From: Clonostachys chloroleuca
Lineage: Eukaryota; Ascomycota; Sordariomycetes; Hypocreales; Bionectriaceae
Direction of reading: 5' to 3'
Length of the DNA: 64,000 nucleotides
Assembly (NCBI GenBank): GCA_037952775.1
Contig: JBANAY010000003.1
Coordinates: forward strand, 7,006,001 to 7,070,000
Shown here: positions 21,495 through 33,883 of the stretch, one piece after another
Position numbering within the stretch: the first letter of the stretch is position 1
How the letters are laid out: each line of letters begins with the position of its first letter
Notes under the pieces: model-generated
The model's input: the letters and a program-made list of their open reading frames with translations, nothing else
Told to the model about the DNA's origin: nothing
Databases searched by the model: none
Made by a program: the position numbers and the translations under genes

Positions 21495-22565
21495 ATGGCG
21501 TTCAATGCTCCTGAACCTGTCGCCGAGCTTGATGGCGGCCCTGTTGCCTCTCCGAACCCTCAGTCGCCCTATCCTCCAGCTCATGTATCCTCATGGTCCA
21601 GCGACCCAATCCCAGTTGCCTCAGAACGCCAGCCCATAACCCGCCGACCAGTTCCTCCTGCCAATCTTGCACAGCAACAATACGCCCATGCCCCCGTCTC
21701 CCGCCACGAGAGCTCGTCATCGCGATCTTCAGAATATGCCGGCATCCCCCGCTTAGACTACCAGCTCTACTCCCCACCACTGTTCGAGTTGTCCCCCGAT
21801 GGCATCACTATCTCAACCCGCACATCTAGCAACCTCGTCGAGAATGCCACCGCGCTGGCAGCCTTCCTGCGTGCCCAGGCCTCGGTGCCGCCCAAGCCGC
21901 AGATACATGTCAAAGCCTCCCGCCCTACCAAGACCGACTTCGATATCAAGCTCAACCTGATGAGCCTGCTCGTGCCCGAGGACGGACGCATGCGAACGAA
22001 CTACATACGTTGTGTGGGCGAGGGTGAATTGGCTTTCCGGGGCAGCCACCAGCCCGACACCATGCCCGTCGTGGGTGATGGCGGTTTGGAGGAGTGGTGC
22101 AGACTCTTTGTGGCCGATCCTGCCGAGTCCAAGAGCTTTGTTCTCACCAGGACTGTGGCACATCTCGACACCATGTTCATCGAGGGCCAGCTGCGGAGTC
22201 TCATCTCTTCCACTGGGTACAAGGGGAACCTGAGCATCACGTTCCCCACGACGCACGCGCGCGTTGTTATCCGCAGTGCCGACAAGGTGCACAAGGTTGT
22301 GACGAGCTTCAAGACCATGTTTAAGCCTAAAAGCAAGTACGAAGTGGCGCAAGCAATATGGCCGTTTGCCACGGCACCAATGGGGACTGAGGGGCGGCAA
22401 TACACAGTCCAGAGCGAGGAGAGTTGGTTCAGAGAATGGCGGGATCCCATCAAGTATGCCATTGTGACGAAGCGACATGGCTGGGTGACAAACGAGGACA
22501 AACTCGAGGTGTTGATGGAGGGCAAGGGCAAGGGTGTGCAGCCTGTTGATTGGGACATGGAGTAA
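21495..22565 (+). CDS. Conserved fungal protein of unknown function
   Basis: An intronless frame of 356 aa from the ATG at 21495 (MAFNAPEPVAELDGG). An ATG at 21372 would add 41 residues but looks like 5' leader. The N-terminal 100 residues are Pro/Ser-rich and probably disordered. The rest is a compact folded region (LYSPPLFELSPDGITIST ... FDIKLNLMSLLVP ... WCRLFVAD ... KSFVLTRTVAHLD ... WFREWRDPIKYAIV). High G+C and strong third-position bias support real coding. I do not recognise a named domain. No signal peptide or membrane segment; a cytosolic or nuclear place is likely. Confidence 0.8.
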   Translation: MAFNAPEPVAELDGGPVASPNPQSPYPPAHVSSWSSDPIPVASERQPITRRPVPPANLAQQQYAHAPVSRHESSSSRSSEYAGIPRLDYQLYSPPLFELSPDGITISTRTSSNLVENATALAAFLRAQASVPPKPQIHVKASRPTKTDFDIKLNLMSLLVPEDGRMRTNYIRCVGEGELAFRGSHQPDTMPVVGDGGLEEWCRLFVADPAESKSFVLTRTVAHLDTMFIEGQLRSLISSTGYKGNLSITFPTTHARVVIRSADKVHKVVTSFKTMFKPKSKYEVAQAIWPFATAPMGTEGRQYTVQSEESWFREWRDPIKYAIVTKRHGWVTNEDKLEVLMEGKGKGVQPVDWDME

Positions 22566-22751
22566 TGGCTGTTGGCTTAATAGTGTCCAAATTCACTAAA
22601 CACAGCGGCCATTTCGCGAATTTTGATGTGCCCGCGCGCTCCTCATCGAGACAAGTGGTAGTGAGGTTCATCCTGTTTATTTATCTATACATCTGGGCCC
22701 TACATAACGGAGTAATCTAGCGCATACGGTGCCATTTGGTAGGCTCTCTGA

Positions 22752-23285
22752 TTACTGGATCTCACCCTCCTTCACCAATCTACGGATGGTGTCGATGCTG
22801 CCTTCAACCGCTACCTTTGAAAGCTGCGCCGTCGTGTTAGCTCATCCTCGTTAAATTGCCCGAAAGATACCTCTAAACAATCTCACCTTTTCATATTTCT
22901 CGCGCAATTGCGTTTCTTCCTCGCTCCCCGCGGTAATATCAGGGTGGCGCCACTCAAATGCGTATGTCATCTGCAGGCTTCCATCCGGGCCCTTTGAGAC
23001 AATGTTGGAGATGTTGCTTCCATCTTCCTGTTTGAAATCGACACGGCTCGGGGCCAAGTGTACGCAGACTTCCCGGACAGGCTTTGGGTTGCCCTTGAAG
23101 GTGGCCTCGCGGATCGTTGTGTCGCCGTCTTCGCTGATGACTTTGCAGTCTACGATCACGGGGACGAACTCGTAGGCCCGTCTGACCTTGCGCTTGAGGC
23201 CTGTCCAGACTTGAGCCTCTGTGAGGACGGGGAAGACACCGGATGGGTTGATTGGTGCTGTGTAGGCGAGGTTGATGACGGCCAT
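22752..23285 (-). CDS. AtaL-like / DUF1857 family protein
   Basis: Two exons: 22887-23285 and 22752-22823 (156 aa, phase 0 junction KYEK to LSKVAVEG), the usual length of the family. Typical start MAVINLAYTAPINP and the pattern VLTEAQVWTGLKRKVRRAYEFVP...C.V..ED. This is a small single-domain protein with an SRPBCC/START-like helix-grip fold. It is named after AtaL of the acetylaranotin cluster; the biochemical role is not established. No nearby biosynthetic core enzyme, so probably a housekeeping or stress paralogue. Confidence 0.85.
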
Positions 23286-24271
23286 TGTGTTGTTATTCTG
23301 TTGTTACTCTTTAAGTGTATTTGGTGTTGGATACTAATGTTGGGATTTGTTGTAGAGAAGAAGACGGCCATCAATTGTCCCAAGAACAGTTTTTATCAAT
23401 GGCTCGCCTCTCGTCGCGCAGCGAGATGTGGCGAGCCGGCCAGCGACCTGGTTGATCCTGGCAGCAACGTGGCCACCTGCTACTTACAAATGAGGGGATT
23501 GTGGATTCTTCGGTGACCGAAATCTCTCCGCACCATGGTGTTTGGCCTTATTTTTCTCAATCCTTGTGGGTCCTCAACTCATCAGACCCTTGTGATGGTC
23601 TCTTGGCATCGCGTCATGATTCTCAGCCGCGATGGTAACTACTCGATCAAGCTATTGGTGTTTTGCCAATACCAGGTTCTTCTTTCCTTCCCGCAAGCGA
23701 CTGCCGGCCTTGCATTTTTTTCTCGAAGTCTGACTCGTTCCGAGACTCGATCTACGTTGGTCAACTAAGTTTCCTTAGTTGCTTAGCTTTGTATCATTGT
23801 CCTGTGGTCTCGACAATTCGACAATTGCAATGGTAATGCGTTGGAGAATCATGAGCTGGGCTTGGGCTACAGTGAGACGCAGTGAAGCGACCGTGGGAGG
23901 ATCATGTCATAGATCGCAACGGCCAAACTGCTGTGGTGTGGCACCGCCGTGACAGCCACTTCCCCACCGCCTCGAGGGCCATTTGCTCGCTGTTATGGCA
24001 CTGGCGATGGTCGAATAAGTTTAGAGTATCTCCATGGCTGGTTCTTCTTAAAAGTGACGGCTTTCCTGAAGGAGACCTACAGAAATGATGATTACATTGA
24101 TACACATGTACGAAGGGTAACACCAAATCTGGTCACGATAAAGCCCACCGAAGTGGATAGGGCGAAGACAAAAGCTGTTTTTCGTCGCCCGCTAAGTTCT
24201 GTGATCAATGACTTGCTCAAGATCAAACGGTCTCGATCTAGACTCAGTACACACCGCAGATACTGACCGCA
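23286..24271. other. Intergenic, no gene seen
   Basis: No coding frame with motifs. A 15-nt stretch at 23446-23460 matches the conserved 5' end of 18S rRNA, but the flanks do not. Confidence 0.5.
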
Positions 24272-25380
24272 TCAGATGCCAATGAAGGCCCTGATCTCCG
24301 GAAGTAGCTGCCTATAAGCGATTCCGCTGGGAGGCTCCATGCTGAACATGTAGTTCCCCCACCACGGGCCAGCTGACCACCAGACCCAGCCAGTCCAGGC
24401 ATCCGAGTTGTCCTTCAGGTACTGCAGCATGCCCCTTATCGCAATCTTGCAGTTCCTATTGTTGCCCGCAGCTACCTCTCCGATGACTCCCCTCTTGCCG
24501 TTCCTGCGAAGCCACTCGGTAGCAGCCCTTAGACGGTCTCTGCCCACTGTGGGGGTTTGGCAGATGCTACTTGTTCCGGAGCTATCCGAGTCGAGATACT
24601 GATGCATCTCATAGATAGTGCGATTCGATGGGTCAGTCAAGTTCACAAGGCTCGCCCCGTTGCCGCTCGAAACCCACGAGTGGGCTCCGCTCCAGGAGTT
24701 GCCCTCGACCCAGATATACTGGGTCCTTGCGCCAGCGGCTCGAATGGCATTGATGGCAGCTTGGTTCAGGTCTCGGACGAGCTCATTCCTCATCCCGTAA
24801 AACTCGTTGTTGGTGTCGAAGATGACGAGCCTGTTGTTCTTGAAACGTGTAGCGACGGTGGTCCACCACGCGCCAAAGCCCGTCACATTCGTGATTACTT
24901 TACCGTAGTAGCGGCCGTAGTTATGAGGGTCGACGACTGCATACAGGCCTCTGTATTTCCACGTTAGATATGAGCCAAGAAAGATCTCTGGTGTGATTGA
25001 CACATACTTGCCAGTGATATGATTGACAGTCTTCTGGAGGCCGTCAAAATATGTCTCGTTGATGGGGCCGCTCAGATTCTTGGGGACGAGCCGCTCCATC
25101 TTGAACGGAATTCGAAAGGTGTTCATTCCAGTCCTAGCAAGCGTCTAAGAAGCATACTGCATCAACTTTCGTCCCTGCTACTGGCCGCGAACAACCAAGC
25201 GTGGCTACTTACATCAATTGACTCGTTCGTTGGCCAGATGTAGTCAAAGCCCAGCCGTCCGGGGAGCTTTTTATCCCCGAACTCAGCACCAGCTTCATTG
25301 GACCCAGTCCAAGTGAAGTTCTTGGCCGATGCCACCTGAAGCGAGGCTGCAACGAAGAGAAGGATCGACTTGAAATGCAT
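24272..25380 (-). CDS. Secreted endo-beta-1,4-glucanase, glycoside hydrolase family 5
   Basis: Three exons: 25213-25380, 25008-25144, 24272-24950 (327 aa). Intron 2 (24951-25007, GTATGT...ACAG) is 57 nt without a stop, so it can be misread as coding; removing it restores ITGKGLYAVVDPHNYGRYYG. Signal peptide: about 19 residues ending ASA. Family marks: GMNTFRIPF, DPHNYGRYY, VIFDTNNEF with the acid/base Glu, VEGNSWSGAHSW, YEMHQYLDSD, GEVAAGNNRNC with the nucleophile Glu, and WWSAGPWWG. These fit subfamily 5_5 cellulases, which cleave internal beta-1,4 bonds of cellulose outside the cell. No carbohydrate-binding module or linker. Confidence 0.93.
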
Positions 25381-26956
25381 ATTTTCTGGCTCTAAAATCT
25401 GGGCTCTGAATCACTTGGAAATGAAGGAATGGGAATCAACTATGCTCAAGCCATAGTTGTTCCTTCTTATATTCTTGGGCTTCCCGTATATCCCTTAGAT
25501 ACTGCATATCAAAGATTCTTGGACTTTGACCTTTGACAGCTGAATACGATGTCTAGGACAGGTCCGAGTCTAGACCCCAGCATGCAAACACGCACAGGCC
25601 AGATGATGGAGGGCTGTGTGAGCTGAAAACAAGCATTGGCAGCTGAAATCTATGCTACAAAGCTTCAAGCGACATAAGACTTGAGTGGCCGCTTGACATT
25701 CTGGACCAGACCTCTCCATTGTGGACTGGCGTGGTGGAAGAGCGCCAGGTCGCACTATCGCGCACCATCGACGAACCTATTATACACACCCTTCTGCACT
25801 TGACGCCTGCTTGGGGGAATGGCCATCGACTCATTCTTAGAATCCTCTATAGCCAGCTACTTACCTGTATCTACCTCTATGTGCCCTCCATGGGACGAAT
25901 CGACTTGAAACATTGCACTCATCACGCACCCTGGCGTACTACCATTGCCAAGCCTCCCACCATGTATATTATATGAGATCTATCAGTTGAATGAAGGTCA
26001 GATAGGATGGTTATGCTGCTCCCTTCGCCGATTCTCGTCTCTACAAACTATCACCTTTTCAACGTTGTACATTAGCTGACTCTGAATGAAACGTTGTCAA
26101 ACTGAACTTGTAACCGGCGTGTGCCATCTCCACAAGGCCTAGAACCTGGAATATCTTGATAGGTTTCTCAAACCTCAGATCTTACGTTCAATAGCTGCTG
26201 ACACTGTAAGGCCTAGAAGCTCGATACTGCACCGGCAGCTGAAACTTTCGACAAGAAAAATGGGTTCTTGATCAAAGATCTTTGTTTTACTACCCAATGC
26301 GTTCAAACCCAGCTCTGCGCTGTGCAACATTTGCCAATAATGTCGTGAATCTAGAGGGAGATGCTTCGTTTGGGAGTAGACATGGGTTTCTTTGTCAAAC
26401 ATGCTTTGACAGTCCTGAAACCTAGCACCACAGCTGGTCACCTTGACCTTCCTAGCTAATCTGTGCAGGGATGAGACACAAAAGAAAAAGAAGCAAACAA
26501 CCCTTCAATTACCATGATCGGCTTTTTGTAAGGTGTTATATCACTTCGTGAATACATGAATTCTCAAGGGAGTCTATAGTACGAAGCTGGCTTCTACCAG
26601 CTGCCTGTTTGACTGTTATTCTATACTTCAATGTCATTGATACCAACACTCTATCATCCATATTGAGTCCCTGGGGACACTGATGTATCTTCGTGATTAT
26701 TGTCTGTTAAGTCTCTGGTTCTCCAGTCGGTTCTGAATGTGGTTGGATTGAGGGTAACTTCTCCCTGGTGGTAAAAGGGATATCCATGATATACTAGATT
26801 ACTGCTATTGCCTAGGCTTGATTAGAACTTGTTGCAAGTATTGCCCATTGGTGCCCTCAATGGAAAAAGTTGAAGAGTGTGCCGCTGCTACAGGTGATAA
26901 TCTCAGACATACATTCATTATCTCAAACTAGTTCCTATCGACTGGTATTGTCAATT
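25381..26956. other. Intergenic, 1.6 kb, no gene seen
   Basis: Upstream of the cellulase and downstream of the oxidoreductase. Only short frames (88 codons or fewer) without motifs, and no clear repeat. Confidence 0.5.
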
Positions 26957-28152
26957 TCATTGATGATCAAAGGCAACGAGAAGCTTGTTTAGCTGCTCAT
27001 GCCGCACACCTGCCTCTTCAAACGACGCCAACTGTGAACCATTTTCGCTCGCAAATCTCTCATACACCTCACCGACAGATCGGGCTAGAATGGGCAGTTC
27101 TTCCTGCCAATCTGCCCACTTCCATGAGACGTCTTCAACCGTATCGGTAGCGAAATCATAGACCTGGATTGTAACTGGCCCTGAATATGCCGAGGCATGC
27201 AGCGTCGTCCCATCTCTGGCCGTCAGCCGGATCTCCCCCTTCGTGCCCTGAATGGTCCACACCAGTGCTGGATCGCCTTTGAAGGTTTGGCCTCTACGGA
27301 AACGAAGCAAGGCACTTGCTCCAGCCTGGGTACTCTCCGATTCAGGGAGAGTGGCGATGGCATAAATAAGGTCAGGCACATCTGATTGAACCGTCTCGAC
27401 CACATTTTTGGACGCGGGATCAAAGAGCTTGACCTCTGGCCTCTGAATTTGAAGATGCGATTCAATGTTCGTGAAATCTCCTAGAACATGCTGAATTTGG
27501 TCAAATACTAATCATTGTCAGCTGGGATCGAAGAGGAGTATTAATCTGGTCACTCACAGTGCCCAAAGCCGATGGTGTACACATTTCCTCCTACGCTCCG
27601 CTGCAAGAAATACTTGAGAGACTGCGGCGCGCGTTCCCGGTCATTCAAGCCCCCTGCGGCCACAACTTCGCTGTTCAACACCTTTCCAATGCGTCCACTC
27701 TGGATAAGCTCTCGGAGCTTCTCCACCGGAGGGGCAACTCGTCCCTGGAGGCCGACGAGCGTGCGGCCACCTCCCTGCCTTGCCGCCTGGACCAGCTCGT
27801 CGACGTGCTTGGCATCTTGGGCCAAAGGCCACTCGACATAGACGTTTTTGCCAGCCTTGGCACTTGGTAAAGCCGTTTGGTGGTGCACGTCCACGCGTGT
27901 ATTGACGACTACAAGATCGACATCGCCGTCATCTGCGAGAGCCTGGGGATCACCGTATGCCTTGGTCTCTGGAGGCAAATTGAAGTGCTTGATGGACTTC
28001 TTGGCCGCTTCGACGCTCGAGTTCAAGAGAGCGACGATCTTGTAGTGGGATTGGCCTCGAGGGGAGAGCAGGTAGGGAAGATGTGCGTTGGCTGCCCAAG
28101 ATGTCTTGGCTGAGGCGGACAGACCAACGATACCGATGCGGATGGGAGCCAT
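26957..28152 (-). CDS. Gfo/Idh/MocA-family oxidoreductase (Gal80-like)
   Basis: Two exons: 27558-28152 and 26957-27507 (381 aa, phase 1). The start is ATG 28152 (MAPIRIGIVGL); the frame continues upstream but without an ATG. The N-terminal Rossmann fold shows IRIGIVGLSASAKTSW, with a degenerate nucleotide loop resembling Gal80-type proteins rather than classic GxGxxG. Then DVDLVVVNTRVDVHHQTA, GKNVYVEWPLA (Glu-x-Pro-like, normally EKP) and LVGLQGRVAP. The C-terminal alpha/beta domain starts at the GGNVYTIGFGH block. Either an NAD(P)-dependent sugar or polyol dehydrogenase, or a regulatory Gal80-like protein. W in place of K in the EKP motif suggests weak or absent catalysis. Cytosolic. Confidence 0.85.
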
Positions 28153-28882
28153 GTTTACGGTTGTCAATACCTAAAGGAAATCAAATACATTGATTGATTG
28201 AGAATAGACGGGATTGCTGATGTCTTAAGGAAAAGCACAAATGATTAAGGCGATGATTCTGTTAGATATGGGGATGACGCGATTGATTTCTAAGCATGGA
28301 TTTGTCACCAAATTCGTGTCATATCTTACGACATGAAGTGATGCTATGAACTCTATTGCTACCTTGGCATGCATTGGCCTTTGATTTTGGATGAGGTTAC
28401 ACGGCGTCAGCCACGAAATTGTGTGTCATGATGCTTCAGACAAGCAAGCCCAGTGCCATAAAACAGTGCCAGTGGTCCTCTCAATAAGGGAAGAACTTGT
28501 CACGGTAAAACTTGTTTAGGATGATAAGTTGGACAACAAAGGGAGCGTCCGTAAAAAGGGTGCTTGCTATCACATCAAGTTACATCGAGTAGGTACATTT
28601 ATTCGTCCAGCATTGATTGCAAGCTGCTGAAGTCCCATCATCCTGTTCCCAAGGACCTAAATCCCCCACATACCTCTTATCTTGGCATATGAAGTGGTCA
28701 CAAGATACGATGCAAAATGGAACACTGGTAAATATCTCATTCATTTAGGTGATCGTGGATATGTGTAGGAGACATACGTTAGCACTACACGAAGCTCTTC
28801 CATCTGGATCGCGAGCCTATTGTAGTGATGAAAGCCCTGAATTCAAGTCTTTGCCTACGCAGTTTTGACAGTCCAATTCCTC
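28153..28882. other. Intergenic, no gene seen
   Basis: AT-rich spacer between the oxidoreductase start and the end of the transporter pseudogene; nothing supportable. Confidence 0.5.
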
Positions 28883-30593
28883 TCACTTCTTCACATTATC
28901 TCCCTGAGCCTCTCCTGAAACCGGCTGTATCCGATCGATACTAACTTTCTTTCCCTCAATATTCTGGACGTGAGTAATCTGGGTGCCAATGCCAGTGCAA
29001 ACATAGTCCTTAGACTTCCAAGCCGGGACCTTGGCACGGAATAACTCATCCAACTCTTCCAGACTTCGACCACTCATCTCTGGAACTACCAAGAAGACGA
29101 AAATCAAGGCAAGGATAGAAATGCTTCCCTCAATCATGCCAACCTTTGCACCGAGATATCCAGGCTCATTCTGGACGAATGGGTTGATGTAGGTGATCAG
29201 AAGGCTGGTCACAAAGCCCAACATGGTAGCTATAGAAATCGTTCGTTCTCTCAGCTGCGTAGTCGCGACTTCGGCTAATCCATTGTTAACATCATCCTTC
29301 AGAGTTGTTTTGCAGACATATGATTACTTACTTGTGACAGTCCACCTCACAGAACCCCAGCATGCGGCAGCGGATGCCCCCTGGGAGAACGGTTAGCACG
29401 CACTTATCTTGAATGAAAAATGAGAATGAGATAAATTCACTTACATAAAGGAGAATTGCAGCCACAACTCCTTGCGCAGCAGTATTAGAGGGGCCGCCTG
29501 GACTCCATGTGACACGCCACTTACTGTCCACATGAGACCTGCCATGAAGAAAGAACCACCCATAAGCATCGGTCGACGCCCAAGCATGTCGGTGAGGAAG
29601 AAGGTGAGGAGAGTTGCTCCAAAGTTGCAGCACATTTTGGCGACATTGATCAGGAGCGGTTCCTTGACACCGGCTTGCTTAAGGAAGATGACGAGATACG
29701 TGGTCGTGAAGGAGTTGCCCTGTGCTTGCTGCAGAACTTGGACTCCAATGGCAATGATGGTGCGGCGTAAGTTGGTGCCTCTGAAGTAGTCCGCATAGCT
29801 CGTATCGAGGTTGTTCTCCCCTTTCCTCCTGCATCGCCAAGTCAATCAGATTCAGCTCAGTGGCGACCTCTTCTTCGGTCGCAGCGCCTGCTCTCATGTA
29901 GGCCAATGCTTTCATGGCCTCTTCTTTTCTGCCTTTACCTAGAAGCCAGCGAGGTGATTCGGGAATAAACCAGATAGCAGCCAGTAACATACAGGGAGGA
30001 CCGATCTGAACCACGATAGCTGCATCAACAGATATAAGTAGCCGTCCAAGTCAGCTTGTGATTGTTCACTACCACATACCAGTTCTATATGACCATGTTC
30101 CAGTCAGAGTAATGGAAGAAGCGTAAACAGTGATAGCTGCGAGAGCGGCACCAATGTACAACCACGATTGGTAAAAATTGACCAGACCACCGCGGATTAA
30201 TGCAGGAGCAAGTTCGGCCATGTACATGGGCACACAAACAATTCGCCTCAATACCTATTAGCCGTACATTAGCATCTGCAAGTTCGCTATCTTCGACCTC
30301 GGTCGACATACCCATCGAGAGCGCATTGATCAGTCTTCCAGCCATCAACACCCAGTAATTCAGCACAGCAGCCTGGATGACCATTCCAATAAGCGCTATC
30401 ACACAAATGGTTATGATTGTCATCTTTCGTCTGAACGTGCTAGTCAGGTAGCCAGCCAGGAGGCAGCCGATGATCCATCCCGCGATGGGCGTGCCACTGG
30501 CTGCCGAGAGCCAGGTGGATGGAAGGGGGCGCTCATTTTTTGGTTTAACTTTCTTATACCTACATTGACTTCGCTTCCCTCTGTTGTTGACAT
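28883..30593 (-). pseudogene. MFS sugar transporter (lactose permease/hexose type), truncated and frameshifted
   Basis: Translated pieces match the sugar-porter family: AASGTPIAGWIIGCLLAGYLTSTFRRK (TM2 and loop), NYWVLMAGRLINALSMG, VPMYMAELAPALIRGGLVNFYQ, WFIPESPRWLLGKGR, LQQAQGNSFTTTY, FFLTDMLGRRP, and the end VFLVVPEMSGRSLEELDELF. The first membrane segment and the cytosolic N-terminus are missing: after ATG 30593 only about ten residues precede the TM2 region, and in a different phase. At least three frame changes occur: near 30236-30243 (GIEANC versus VPMYMAE), near 29820-29826 (QEERGE versus ENNLDTSYADYF), and near 29505-29520 (TVSGV versus TWSPGGP). I see no splice sites that repair them. 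Confidence 0.82.
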
Positions 30594-31320
30594 GAAGCCC
30601 AAATATCTTTTTTTATCTCACTCACGCTCCTTTCACTTGGTAGTTACTCCCGGCTTTCTTAGGTCGTTGACCAGGGTGCCCTCGCGGGTGGCATAAGTTG
30701 CCCGCGGCGCAAGTGTAGGCGAGCATACAACTCGCATACCGCTTCTCCCTGCCCACACCCTTACGGTTCTTAGCAAGATTTTGTTTTATCAAATGAAGCA
30801 AGTCATATTACTGATCAATATTCCAAGATAATAAAGTCCGGAGTACTGAAAGTGCTATGGTTAGCGTACCGTTATCAACTTGCTGTGCACAAAATCCAAG
30901 TAGATCCCTTAACCTGACTACCCTGTACCACCAGATCCAACAGTCTTTCTTCGCCTTAATGTCAACGTAGTTTCGTTTTAACTCTCTATACATGATTATA
31001 TTCAACATAGATAGCTCGTTCTTAGGCTATCTAGCAAGAAACCTCTTCAAGTATAGGTGATGGCTACGTCATAAGTGATAAGCTCACCCTTCCGTCCTTT
31101 GTTCCCCTGAAGTTAGGGATACTTTATCGCAAAGCAACTGTTGTGTTAGTAAATGAGATAATCAAAATAGGAAGTTCAAGTTAGATATTCTTAAGGAGTC
31201 GACATTTAAACCCATTTAATTGATTACTATCGCTGTAATGTAGATTTTATTTCATTCTTCTCCCGTCATGTATGACATTCCATTGAGTTCCTGACCAAAA
31301 AATGGATTGAGGTTGTGGTC
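30594..31320. other. Intergenic, no gene seen
   Basis: No remnant of the missing transporter N-terminus is visible in any minus-strand frame here. Generally AT-rich. Confidence 0.45.
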
Positions 31321-32685
31321 CTAGAAGCTACCCGGGGTACTGTCTTCCTCGGCTTCGGATATACTGATGAACTTGTTTCTCAGTCTGAGCTCGTGATCTC
31401 GCAAGTTATAGAGACCAATGCGTCGACCATCACATACGAAGTCTTGGAACATTAGCCGCGTTCAGAGTCCGATAAGCAAAAATTATACTTACTACCATGA
31501 TGCGAGGGCATCAGTTGACTAGAAAGGTGAATCCAGTACCCGCGAGGTGAAGCATAGGAGTCGCCCTCTTCTTTCGGTGTCATCTCTCTCCAGCATCGCA
31601 ACCCACCAACATCAGCCCAGTGCAATTTTGTTTTATCGACGCCCTGATTCTCAGCCAGATTGAGATCGACGGCTGTATATACCTCCCAAGCAGCACAGAA
31701 CACATTCACTTCTGTTCTCCATGACGCGATTCTCGGAACCAAGAGGTCAATCAGATACACCAGGCTGTATTTAATTGCGCAGATAATATGCAAACGAGCT
31801 AAGGAAGCAAACCTGAATGGATTTGGGCAAACTTTTGGAGAAAGACCACCAAAGATTTCGTCGAATATCATAAGATTTAGATCGATGGTCATCGTAAAGG
31901 AGGTAATGAGGGCCATCTTGTACGGGGCCACAAACTCATGCATACCACGAAGAAGGGAGAGTGATTCGATATGTATTGTGTTCGTCCGGTATAGAACTTC
32001 GATGCCTTCTTCGTAACTGTAGGCATATTTTCTTATTAGTGCCTCGCTCGTTTGGTTTCCAAGAATCTTGAAGCCAGGGAGAGTCAACTCACGCTTGCCG
32101 ACACGATAATAGCCAACCTGAAGCACCGACGTGGCAATCTGTGGGACATCTACCTGAGTGGGAGGGTTTTCTCTGGCTTCCCGGGCATGCGAGCGGATCT
32201 CTCTGCGTTCCCCGGTGAAGAAAATGCCTCCGATCGAGGGATTCGTGCGGTAGATCTAACCTCTCGCTGTGGCACACACAGTTCATCCATTGCCAAGATT
32301 TGACTTTGCGCTGGCCCCTTGTCTTCTCAACCACGTCAAGATCAAGATGAACTGTCTGAGCCCCGAACGCTTCAATAAGAATTTGACGTCGGATATCAAA
32401 CGGTACTTTGGTGAAGAGGGGCCCTGAGGGACAGGTGGATGCGTTTGTGGCTGGGAATTCATGGTGATTTTTCACTTGCAGCTGCTTGAATTCGTCGTCC
32501 AGCCGTTTGGCCGCAGCCTCGAGGCGTTTCTTCTCTCGCCGCTCTTCATGATAGGCAGATAAAGGATTCAATGAGGACCAAACCGGGTGAAGAAGGTACT
32601 CGAATATAAGATAAAATGGATACCAAAGAGGCTTGATAATCTCTAAGCAGAGGTTAAGGGGTGTTTCCGAAGGCCACTGGTTCAT
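31321..32685 (-). CDS. DUF7730-domain protein
   Basis: Three exons: 32093-32685, 31493-32016, 31321-31442 (1239 nt, 412 aa, phases consistent; donors GTGAGT and GTAAGT). A hydrophobic N-terminal stretch (IIKPLWYPFYLIFEYLLHPVW) is followed by a charged segment (HEERREKKRLEAAAKRL). The domain then shows FTKVPFDIRRQILIEAFGAQTVHLDLD, KSWQWMNCVCH, GWLLSCRQAYEEGIEVLYRTNTIHI and the C-terminal block DGRRIGLYNLRDHEL. This matches a large family expanded in Pezizomycotina, often with F-box-like beginnings. Function is unknown. The first hydrophobic stretch may be a membrane anchor or a buried helix. Confidence 0.82.
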
Positions 32686-33883
32686 TGTGAAGTTGTCGCC
32701 TTTGGGGCCACACGTTGATCAGCATACGAAACGAGAGGGAGAATCCATCCCCGCCAGAATAATGCGCGAAGGTCTCATGTTGTCCAACATTGCTAGTGTT
32801 CAGCCGCAAAAGTGCGTCGGCGCGTCATCTGATCCAGGAAGCCCAAGCGCTGCCGTAATGCGGGCATGCATTCCAAACCGAGAGCTAAAGAGCGCTACTG
32901 TTCAGCTCCCCTTTTCGAGATACCAATTCTATGCTAGTTAGAAAATTGGCCGCGGCCCGCCCAGCATCTTATTTTTGGGCTATTGAGGGAGAATTATGGC
33001 CATCATATCTAAGCATAACAGACTAACAAGGGTAGGCAACATAGCGGATTCAACATCCAAAACCTTGATCATATCCTAGGGAGTAGACTGCTTGATGGCA
33101 ACTGGATTCCTCTTTTCTGGCGATATCTCAAGAGTCATATCTAAAGATCTATCAGGTGGTTGGTTCGTCTATTTATAGAGCGAATAATATACCATCGGGA
33201 GCGCGATGCGTATGGCATTTCATCTTAGGTAGCTCTAAAGCACATAGATCTACCGTGTGGAACGTCCTCTCCTAACTAATCTCTGGAAACGACGTTGGTT
33301 TCGGTTCAGGAGTATTTAGAAGAAAGTATGAAGCCTAAAGTCGCACGGTTGTGCAAAAACAGTGGATCGTTGGGAGATGCATATATTATGTTGGCTCATT
33401 CTCTTGGAAGGCATGATGTATGTATCTGAATCTGACCGGGGCGTTTGCTCACTTTCCGGTGAGAAACTGCAGAAGTTGGCACGAATATCATTAATCACGG
33501 CATAATATTATAAATAAATTCGATAAACCGCTAACAGGAGGCGCTTTCGTCGTACGCAGTCAAAAGTACCACCTGGCCACCGAATGTTTACATGCCATAA
33601 AGCCATCTTTTTCAGCCCATGCAGCAAAAGCCAATCGGGATGGCTAGATTAACCCAGAGATATGCACCGCACGAGACCGCCCACCAAAAATATCCTTCTA
33701 ATTTCGTTGGTTCAAATTCATGATTGGCCAAGAACGAGGCTGGCGCTTATCAGCAGAGTCCCATGACTAAGACTACCCCCGAAAGAACAATAAGAGGCGG
33801 AAGAATCTTCCATACTTTTCTCCTCAGGCTCGTTCTCCTACTTTCCAACCCTTCACCAACTGAAACGACATACTGTTATCGAG
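32686..33883. other. Intergenic, 1.2 kb, no gene seen
   Basis: Divergent spacer between the DUF7730 gene and the surface protein gene. No coding frame with motifs. Confidence 0.5.

Noticed and set aside
23446..23460. 15-nt match to the conserved 5' end of 18S rRNA (ACCTGGTTGATCCTG)
   Set aside because: The following bases diverge at once from rRNA and no other rRNA segment is present; chance or a tiny insertion.
24951..25007. Read-through of 57 nt inside the GH5 gene as coding
   Set aside because: It has GTATGT, CTAAC and ACAG intron signals, and its removal restores the conserved KGLYAVVDPHNYGRY block.
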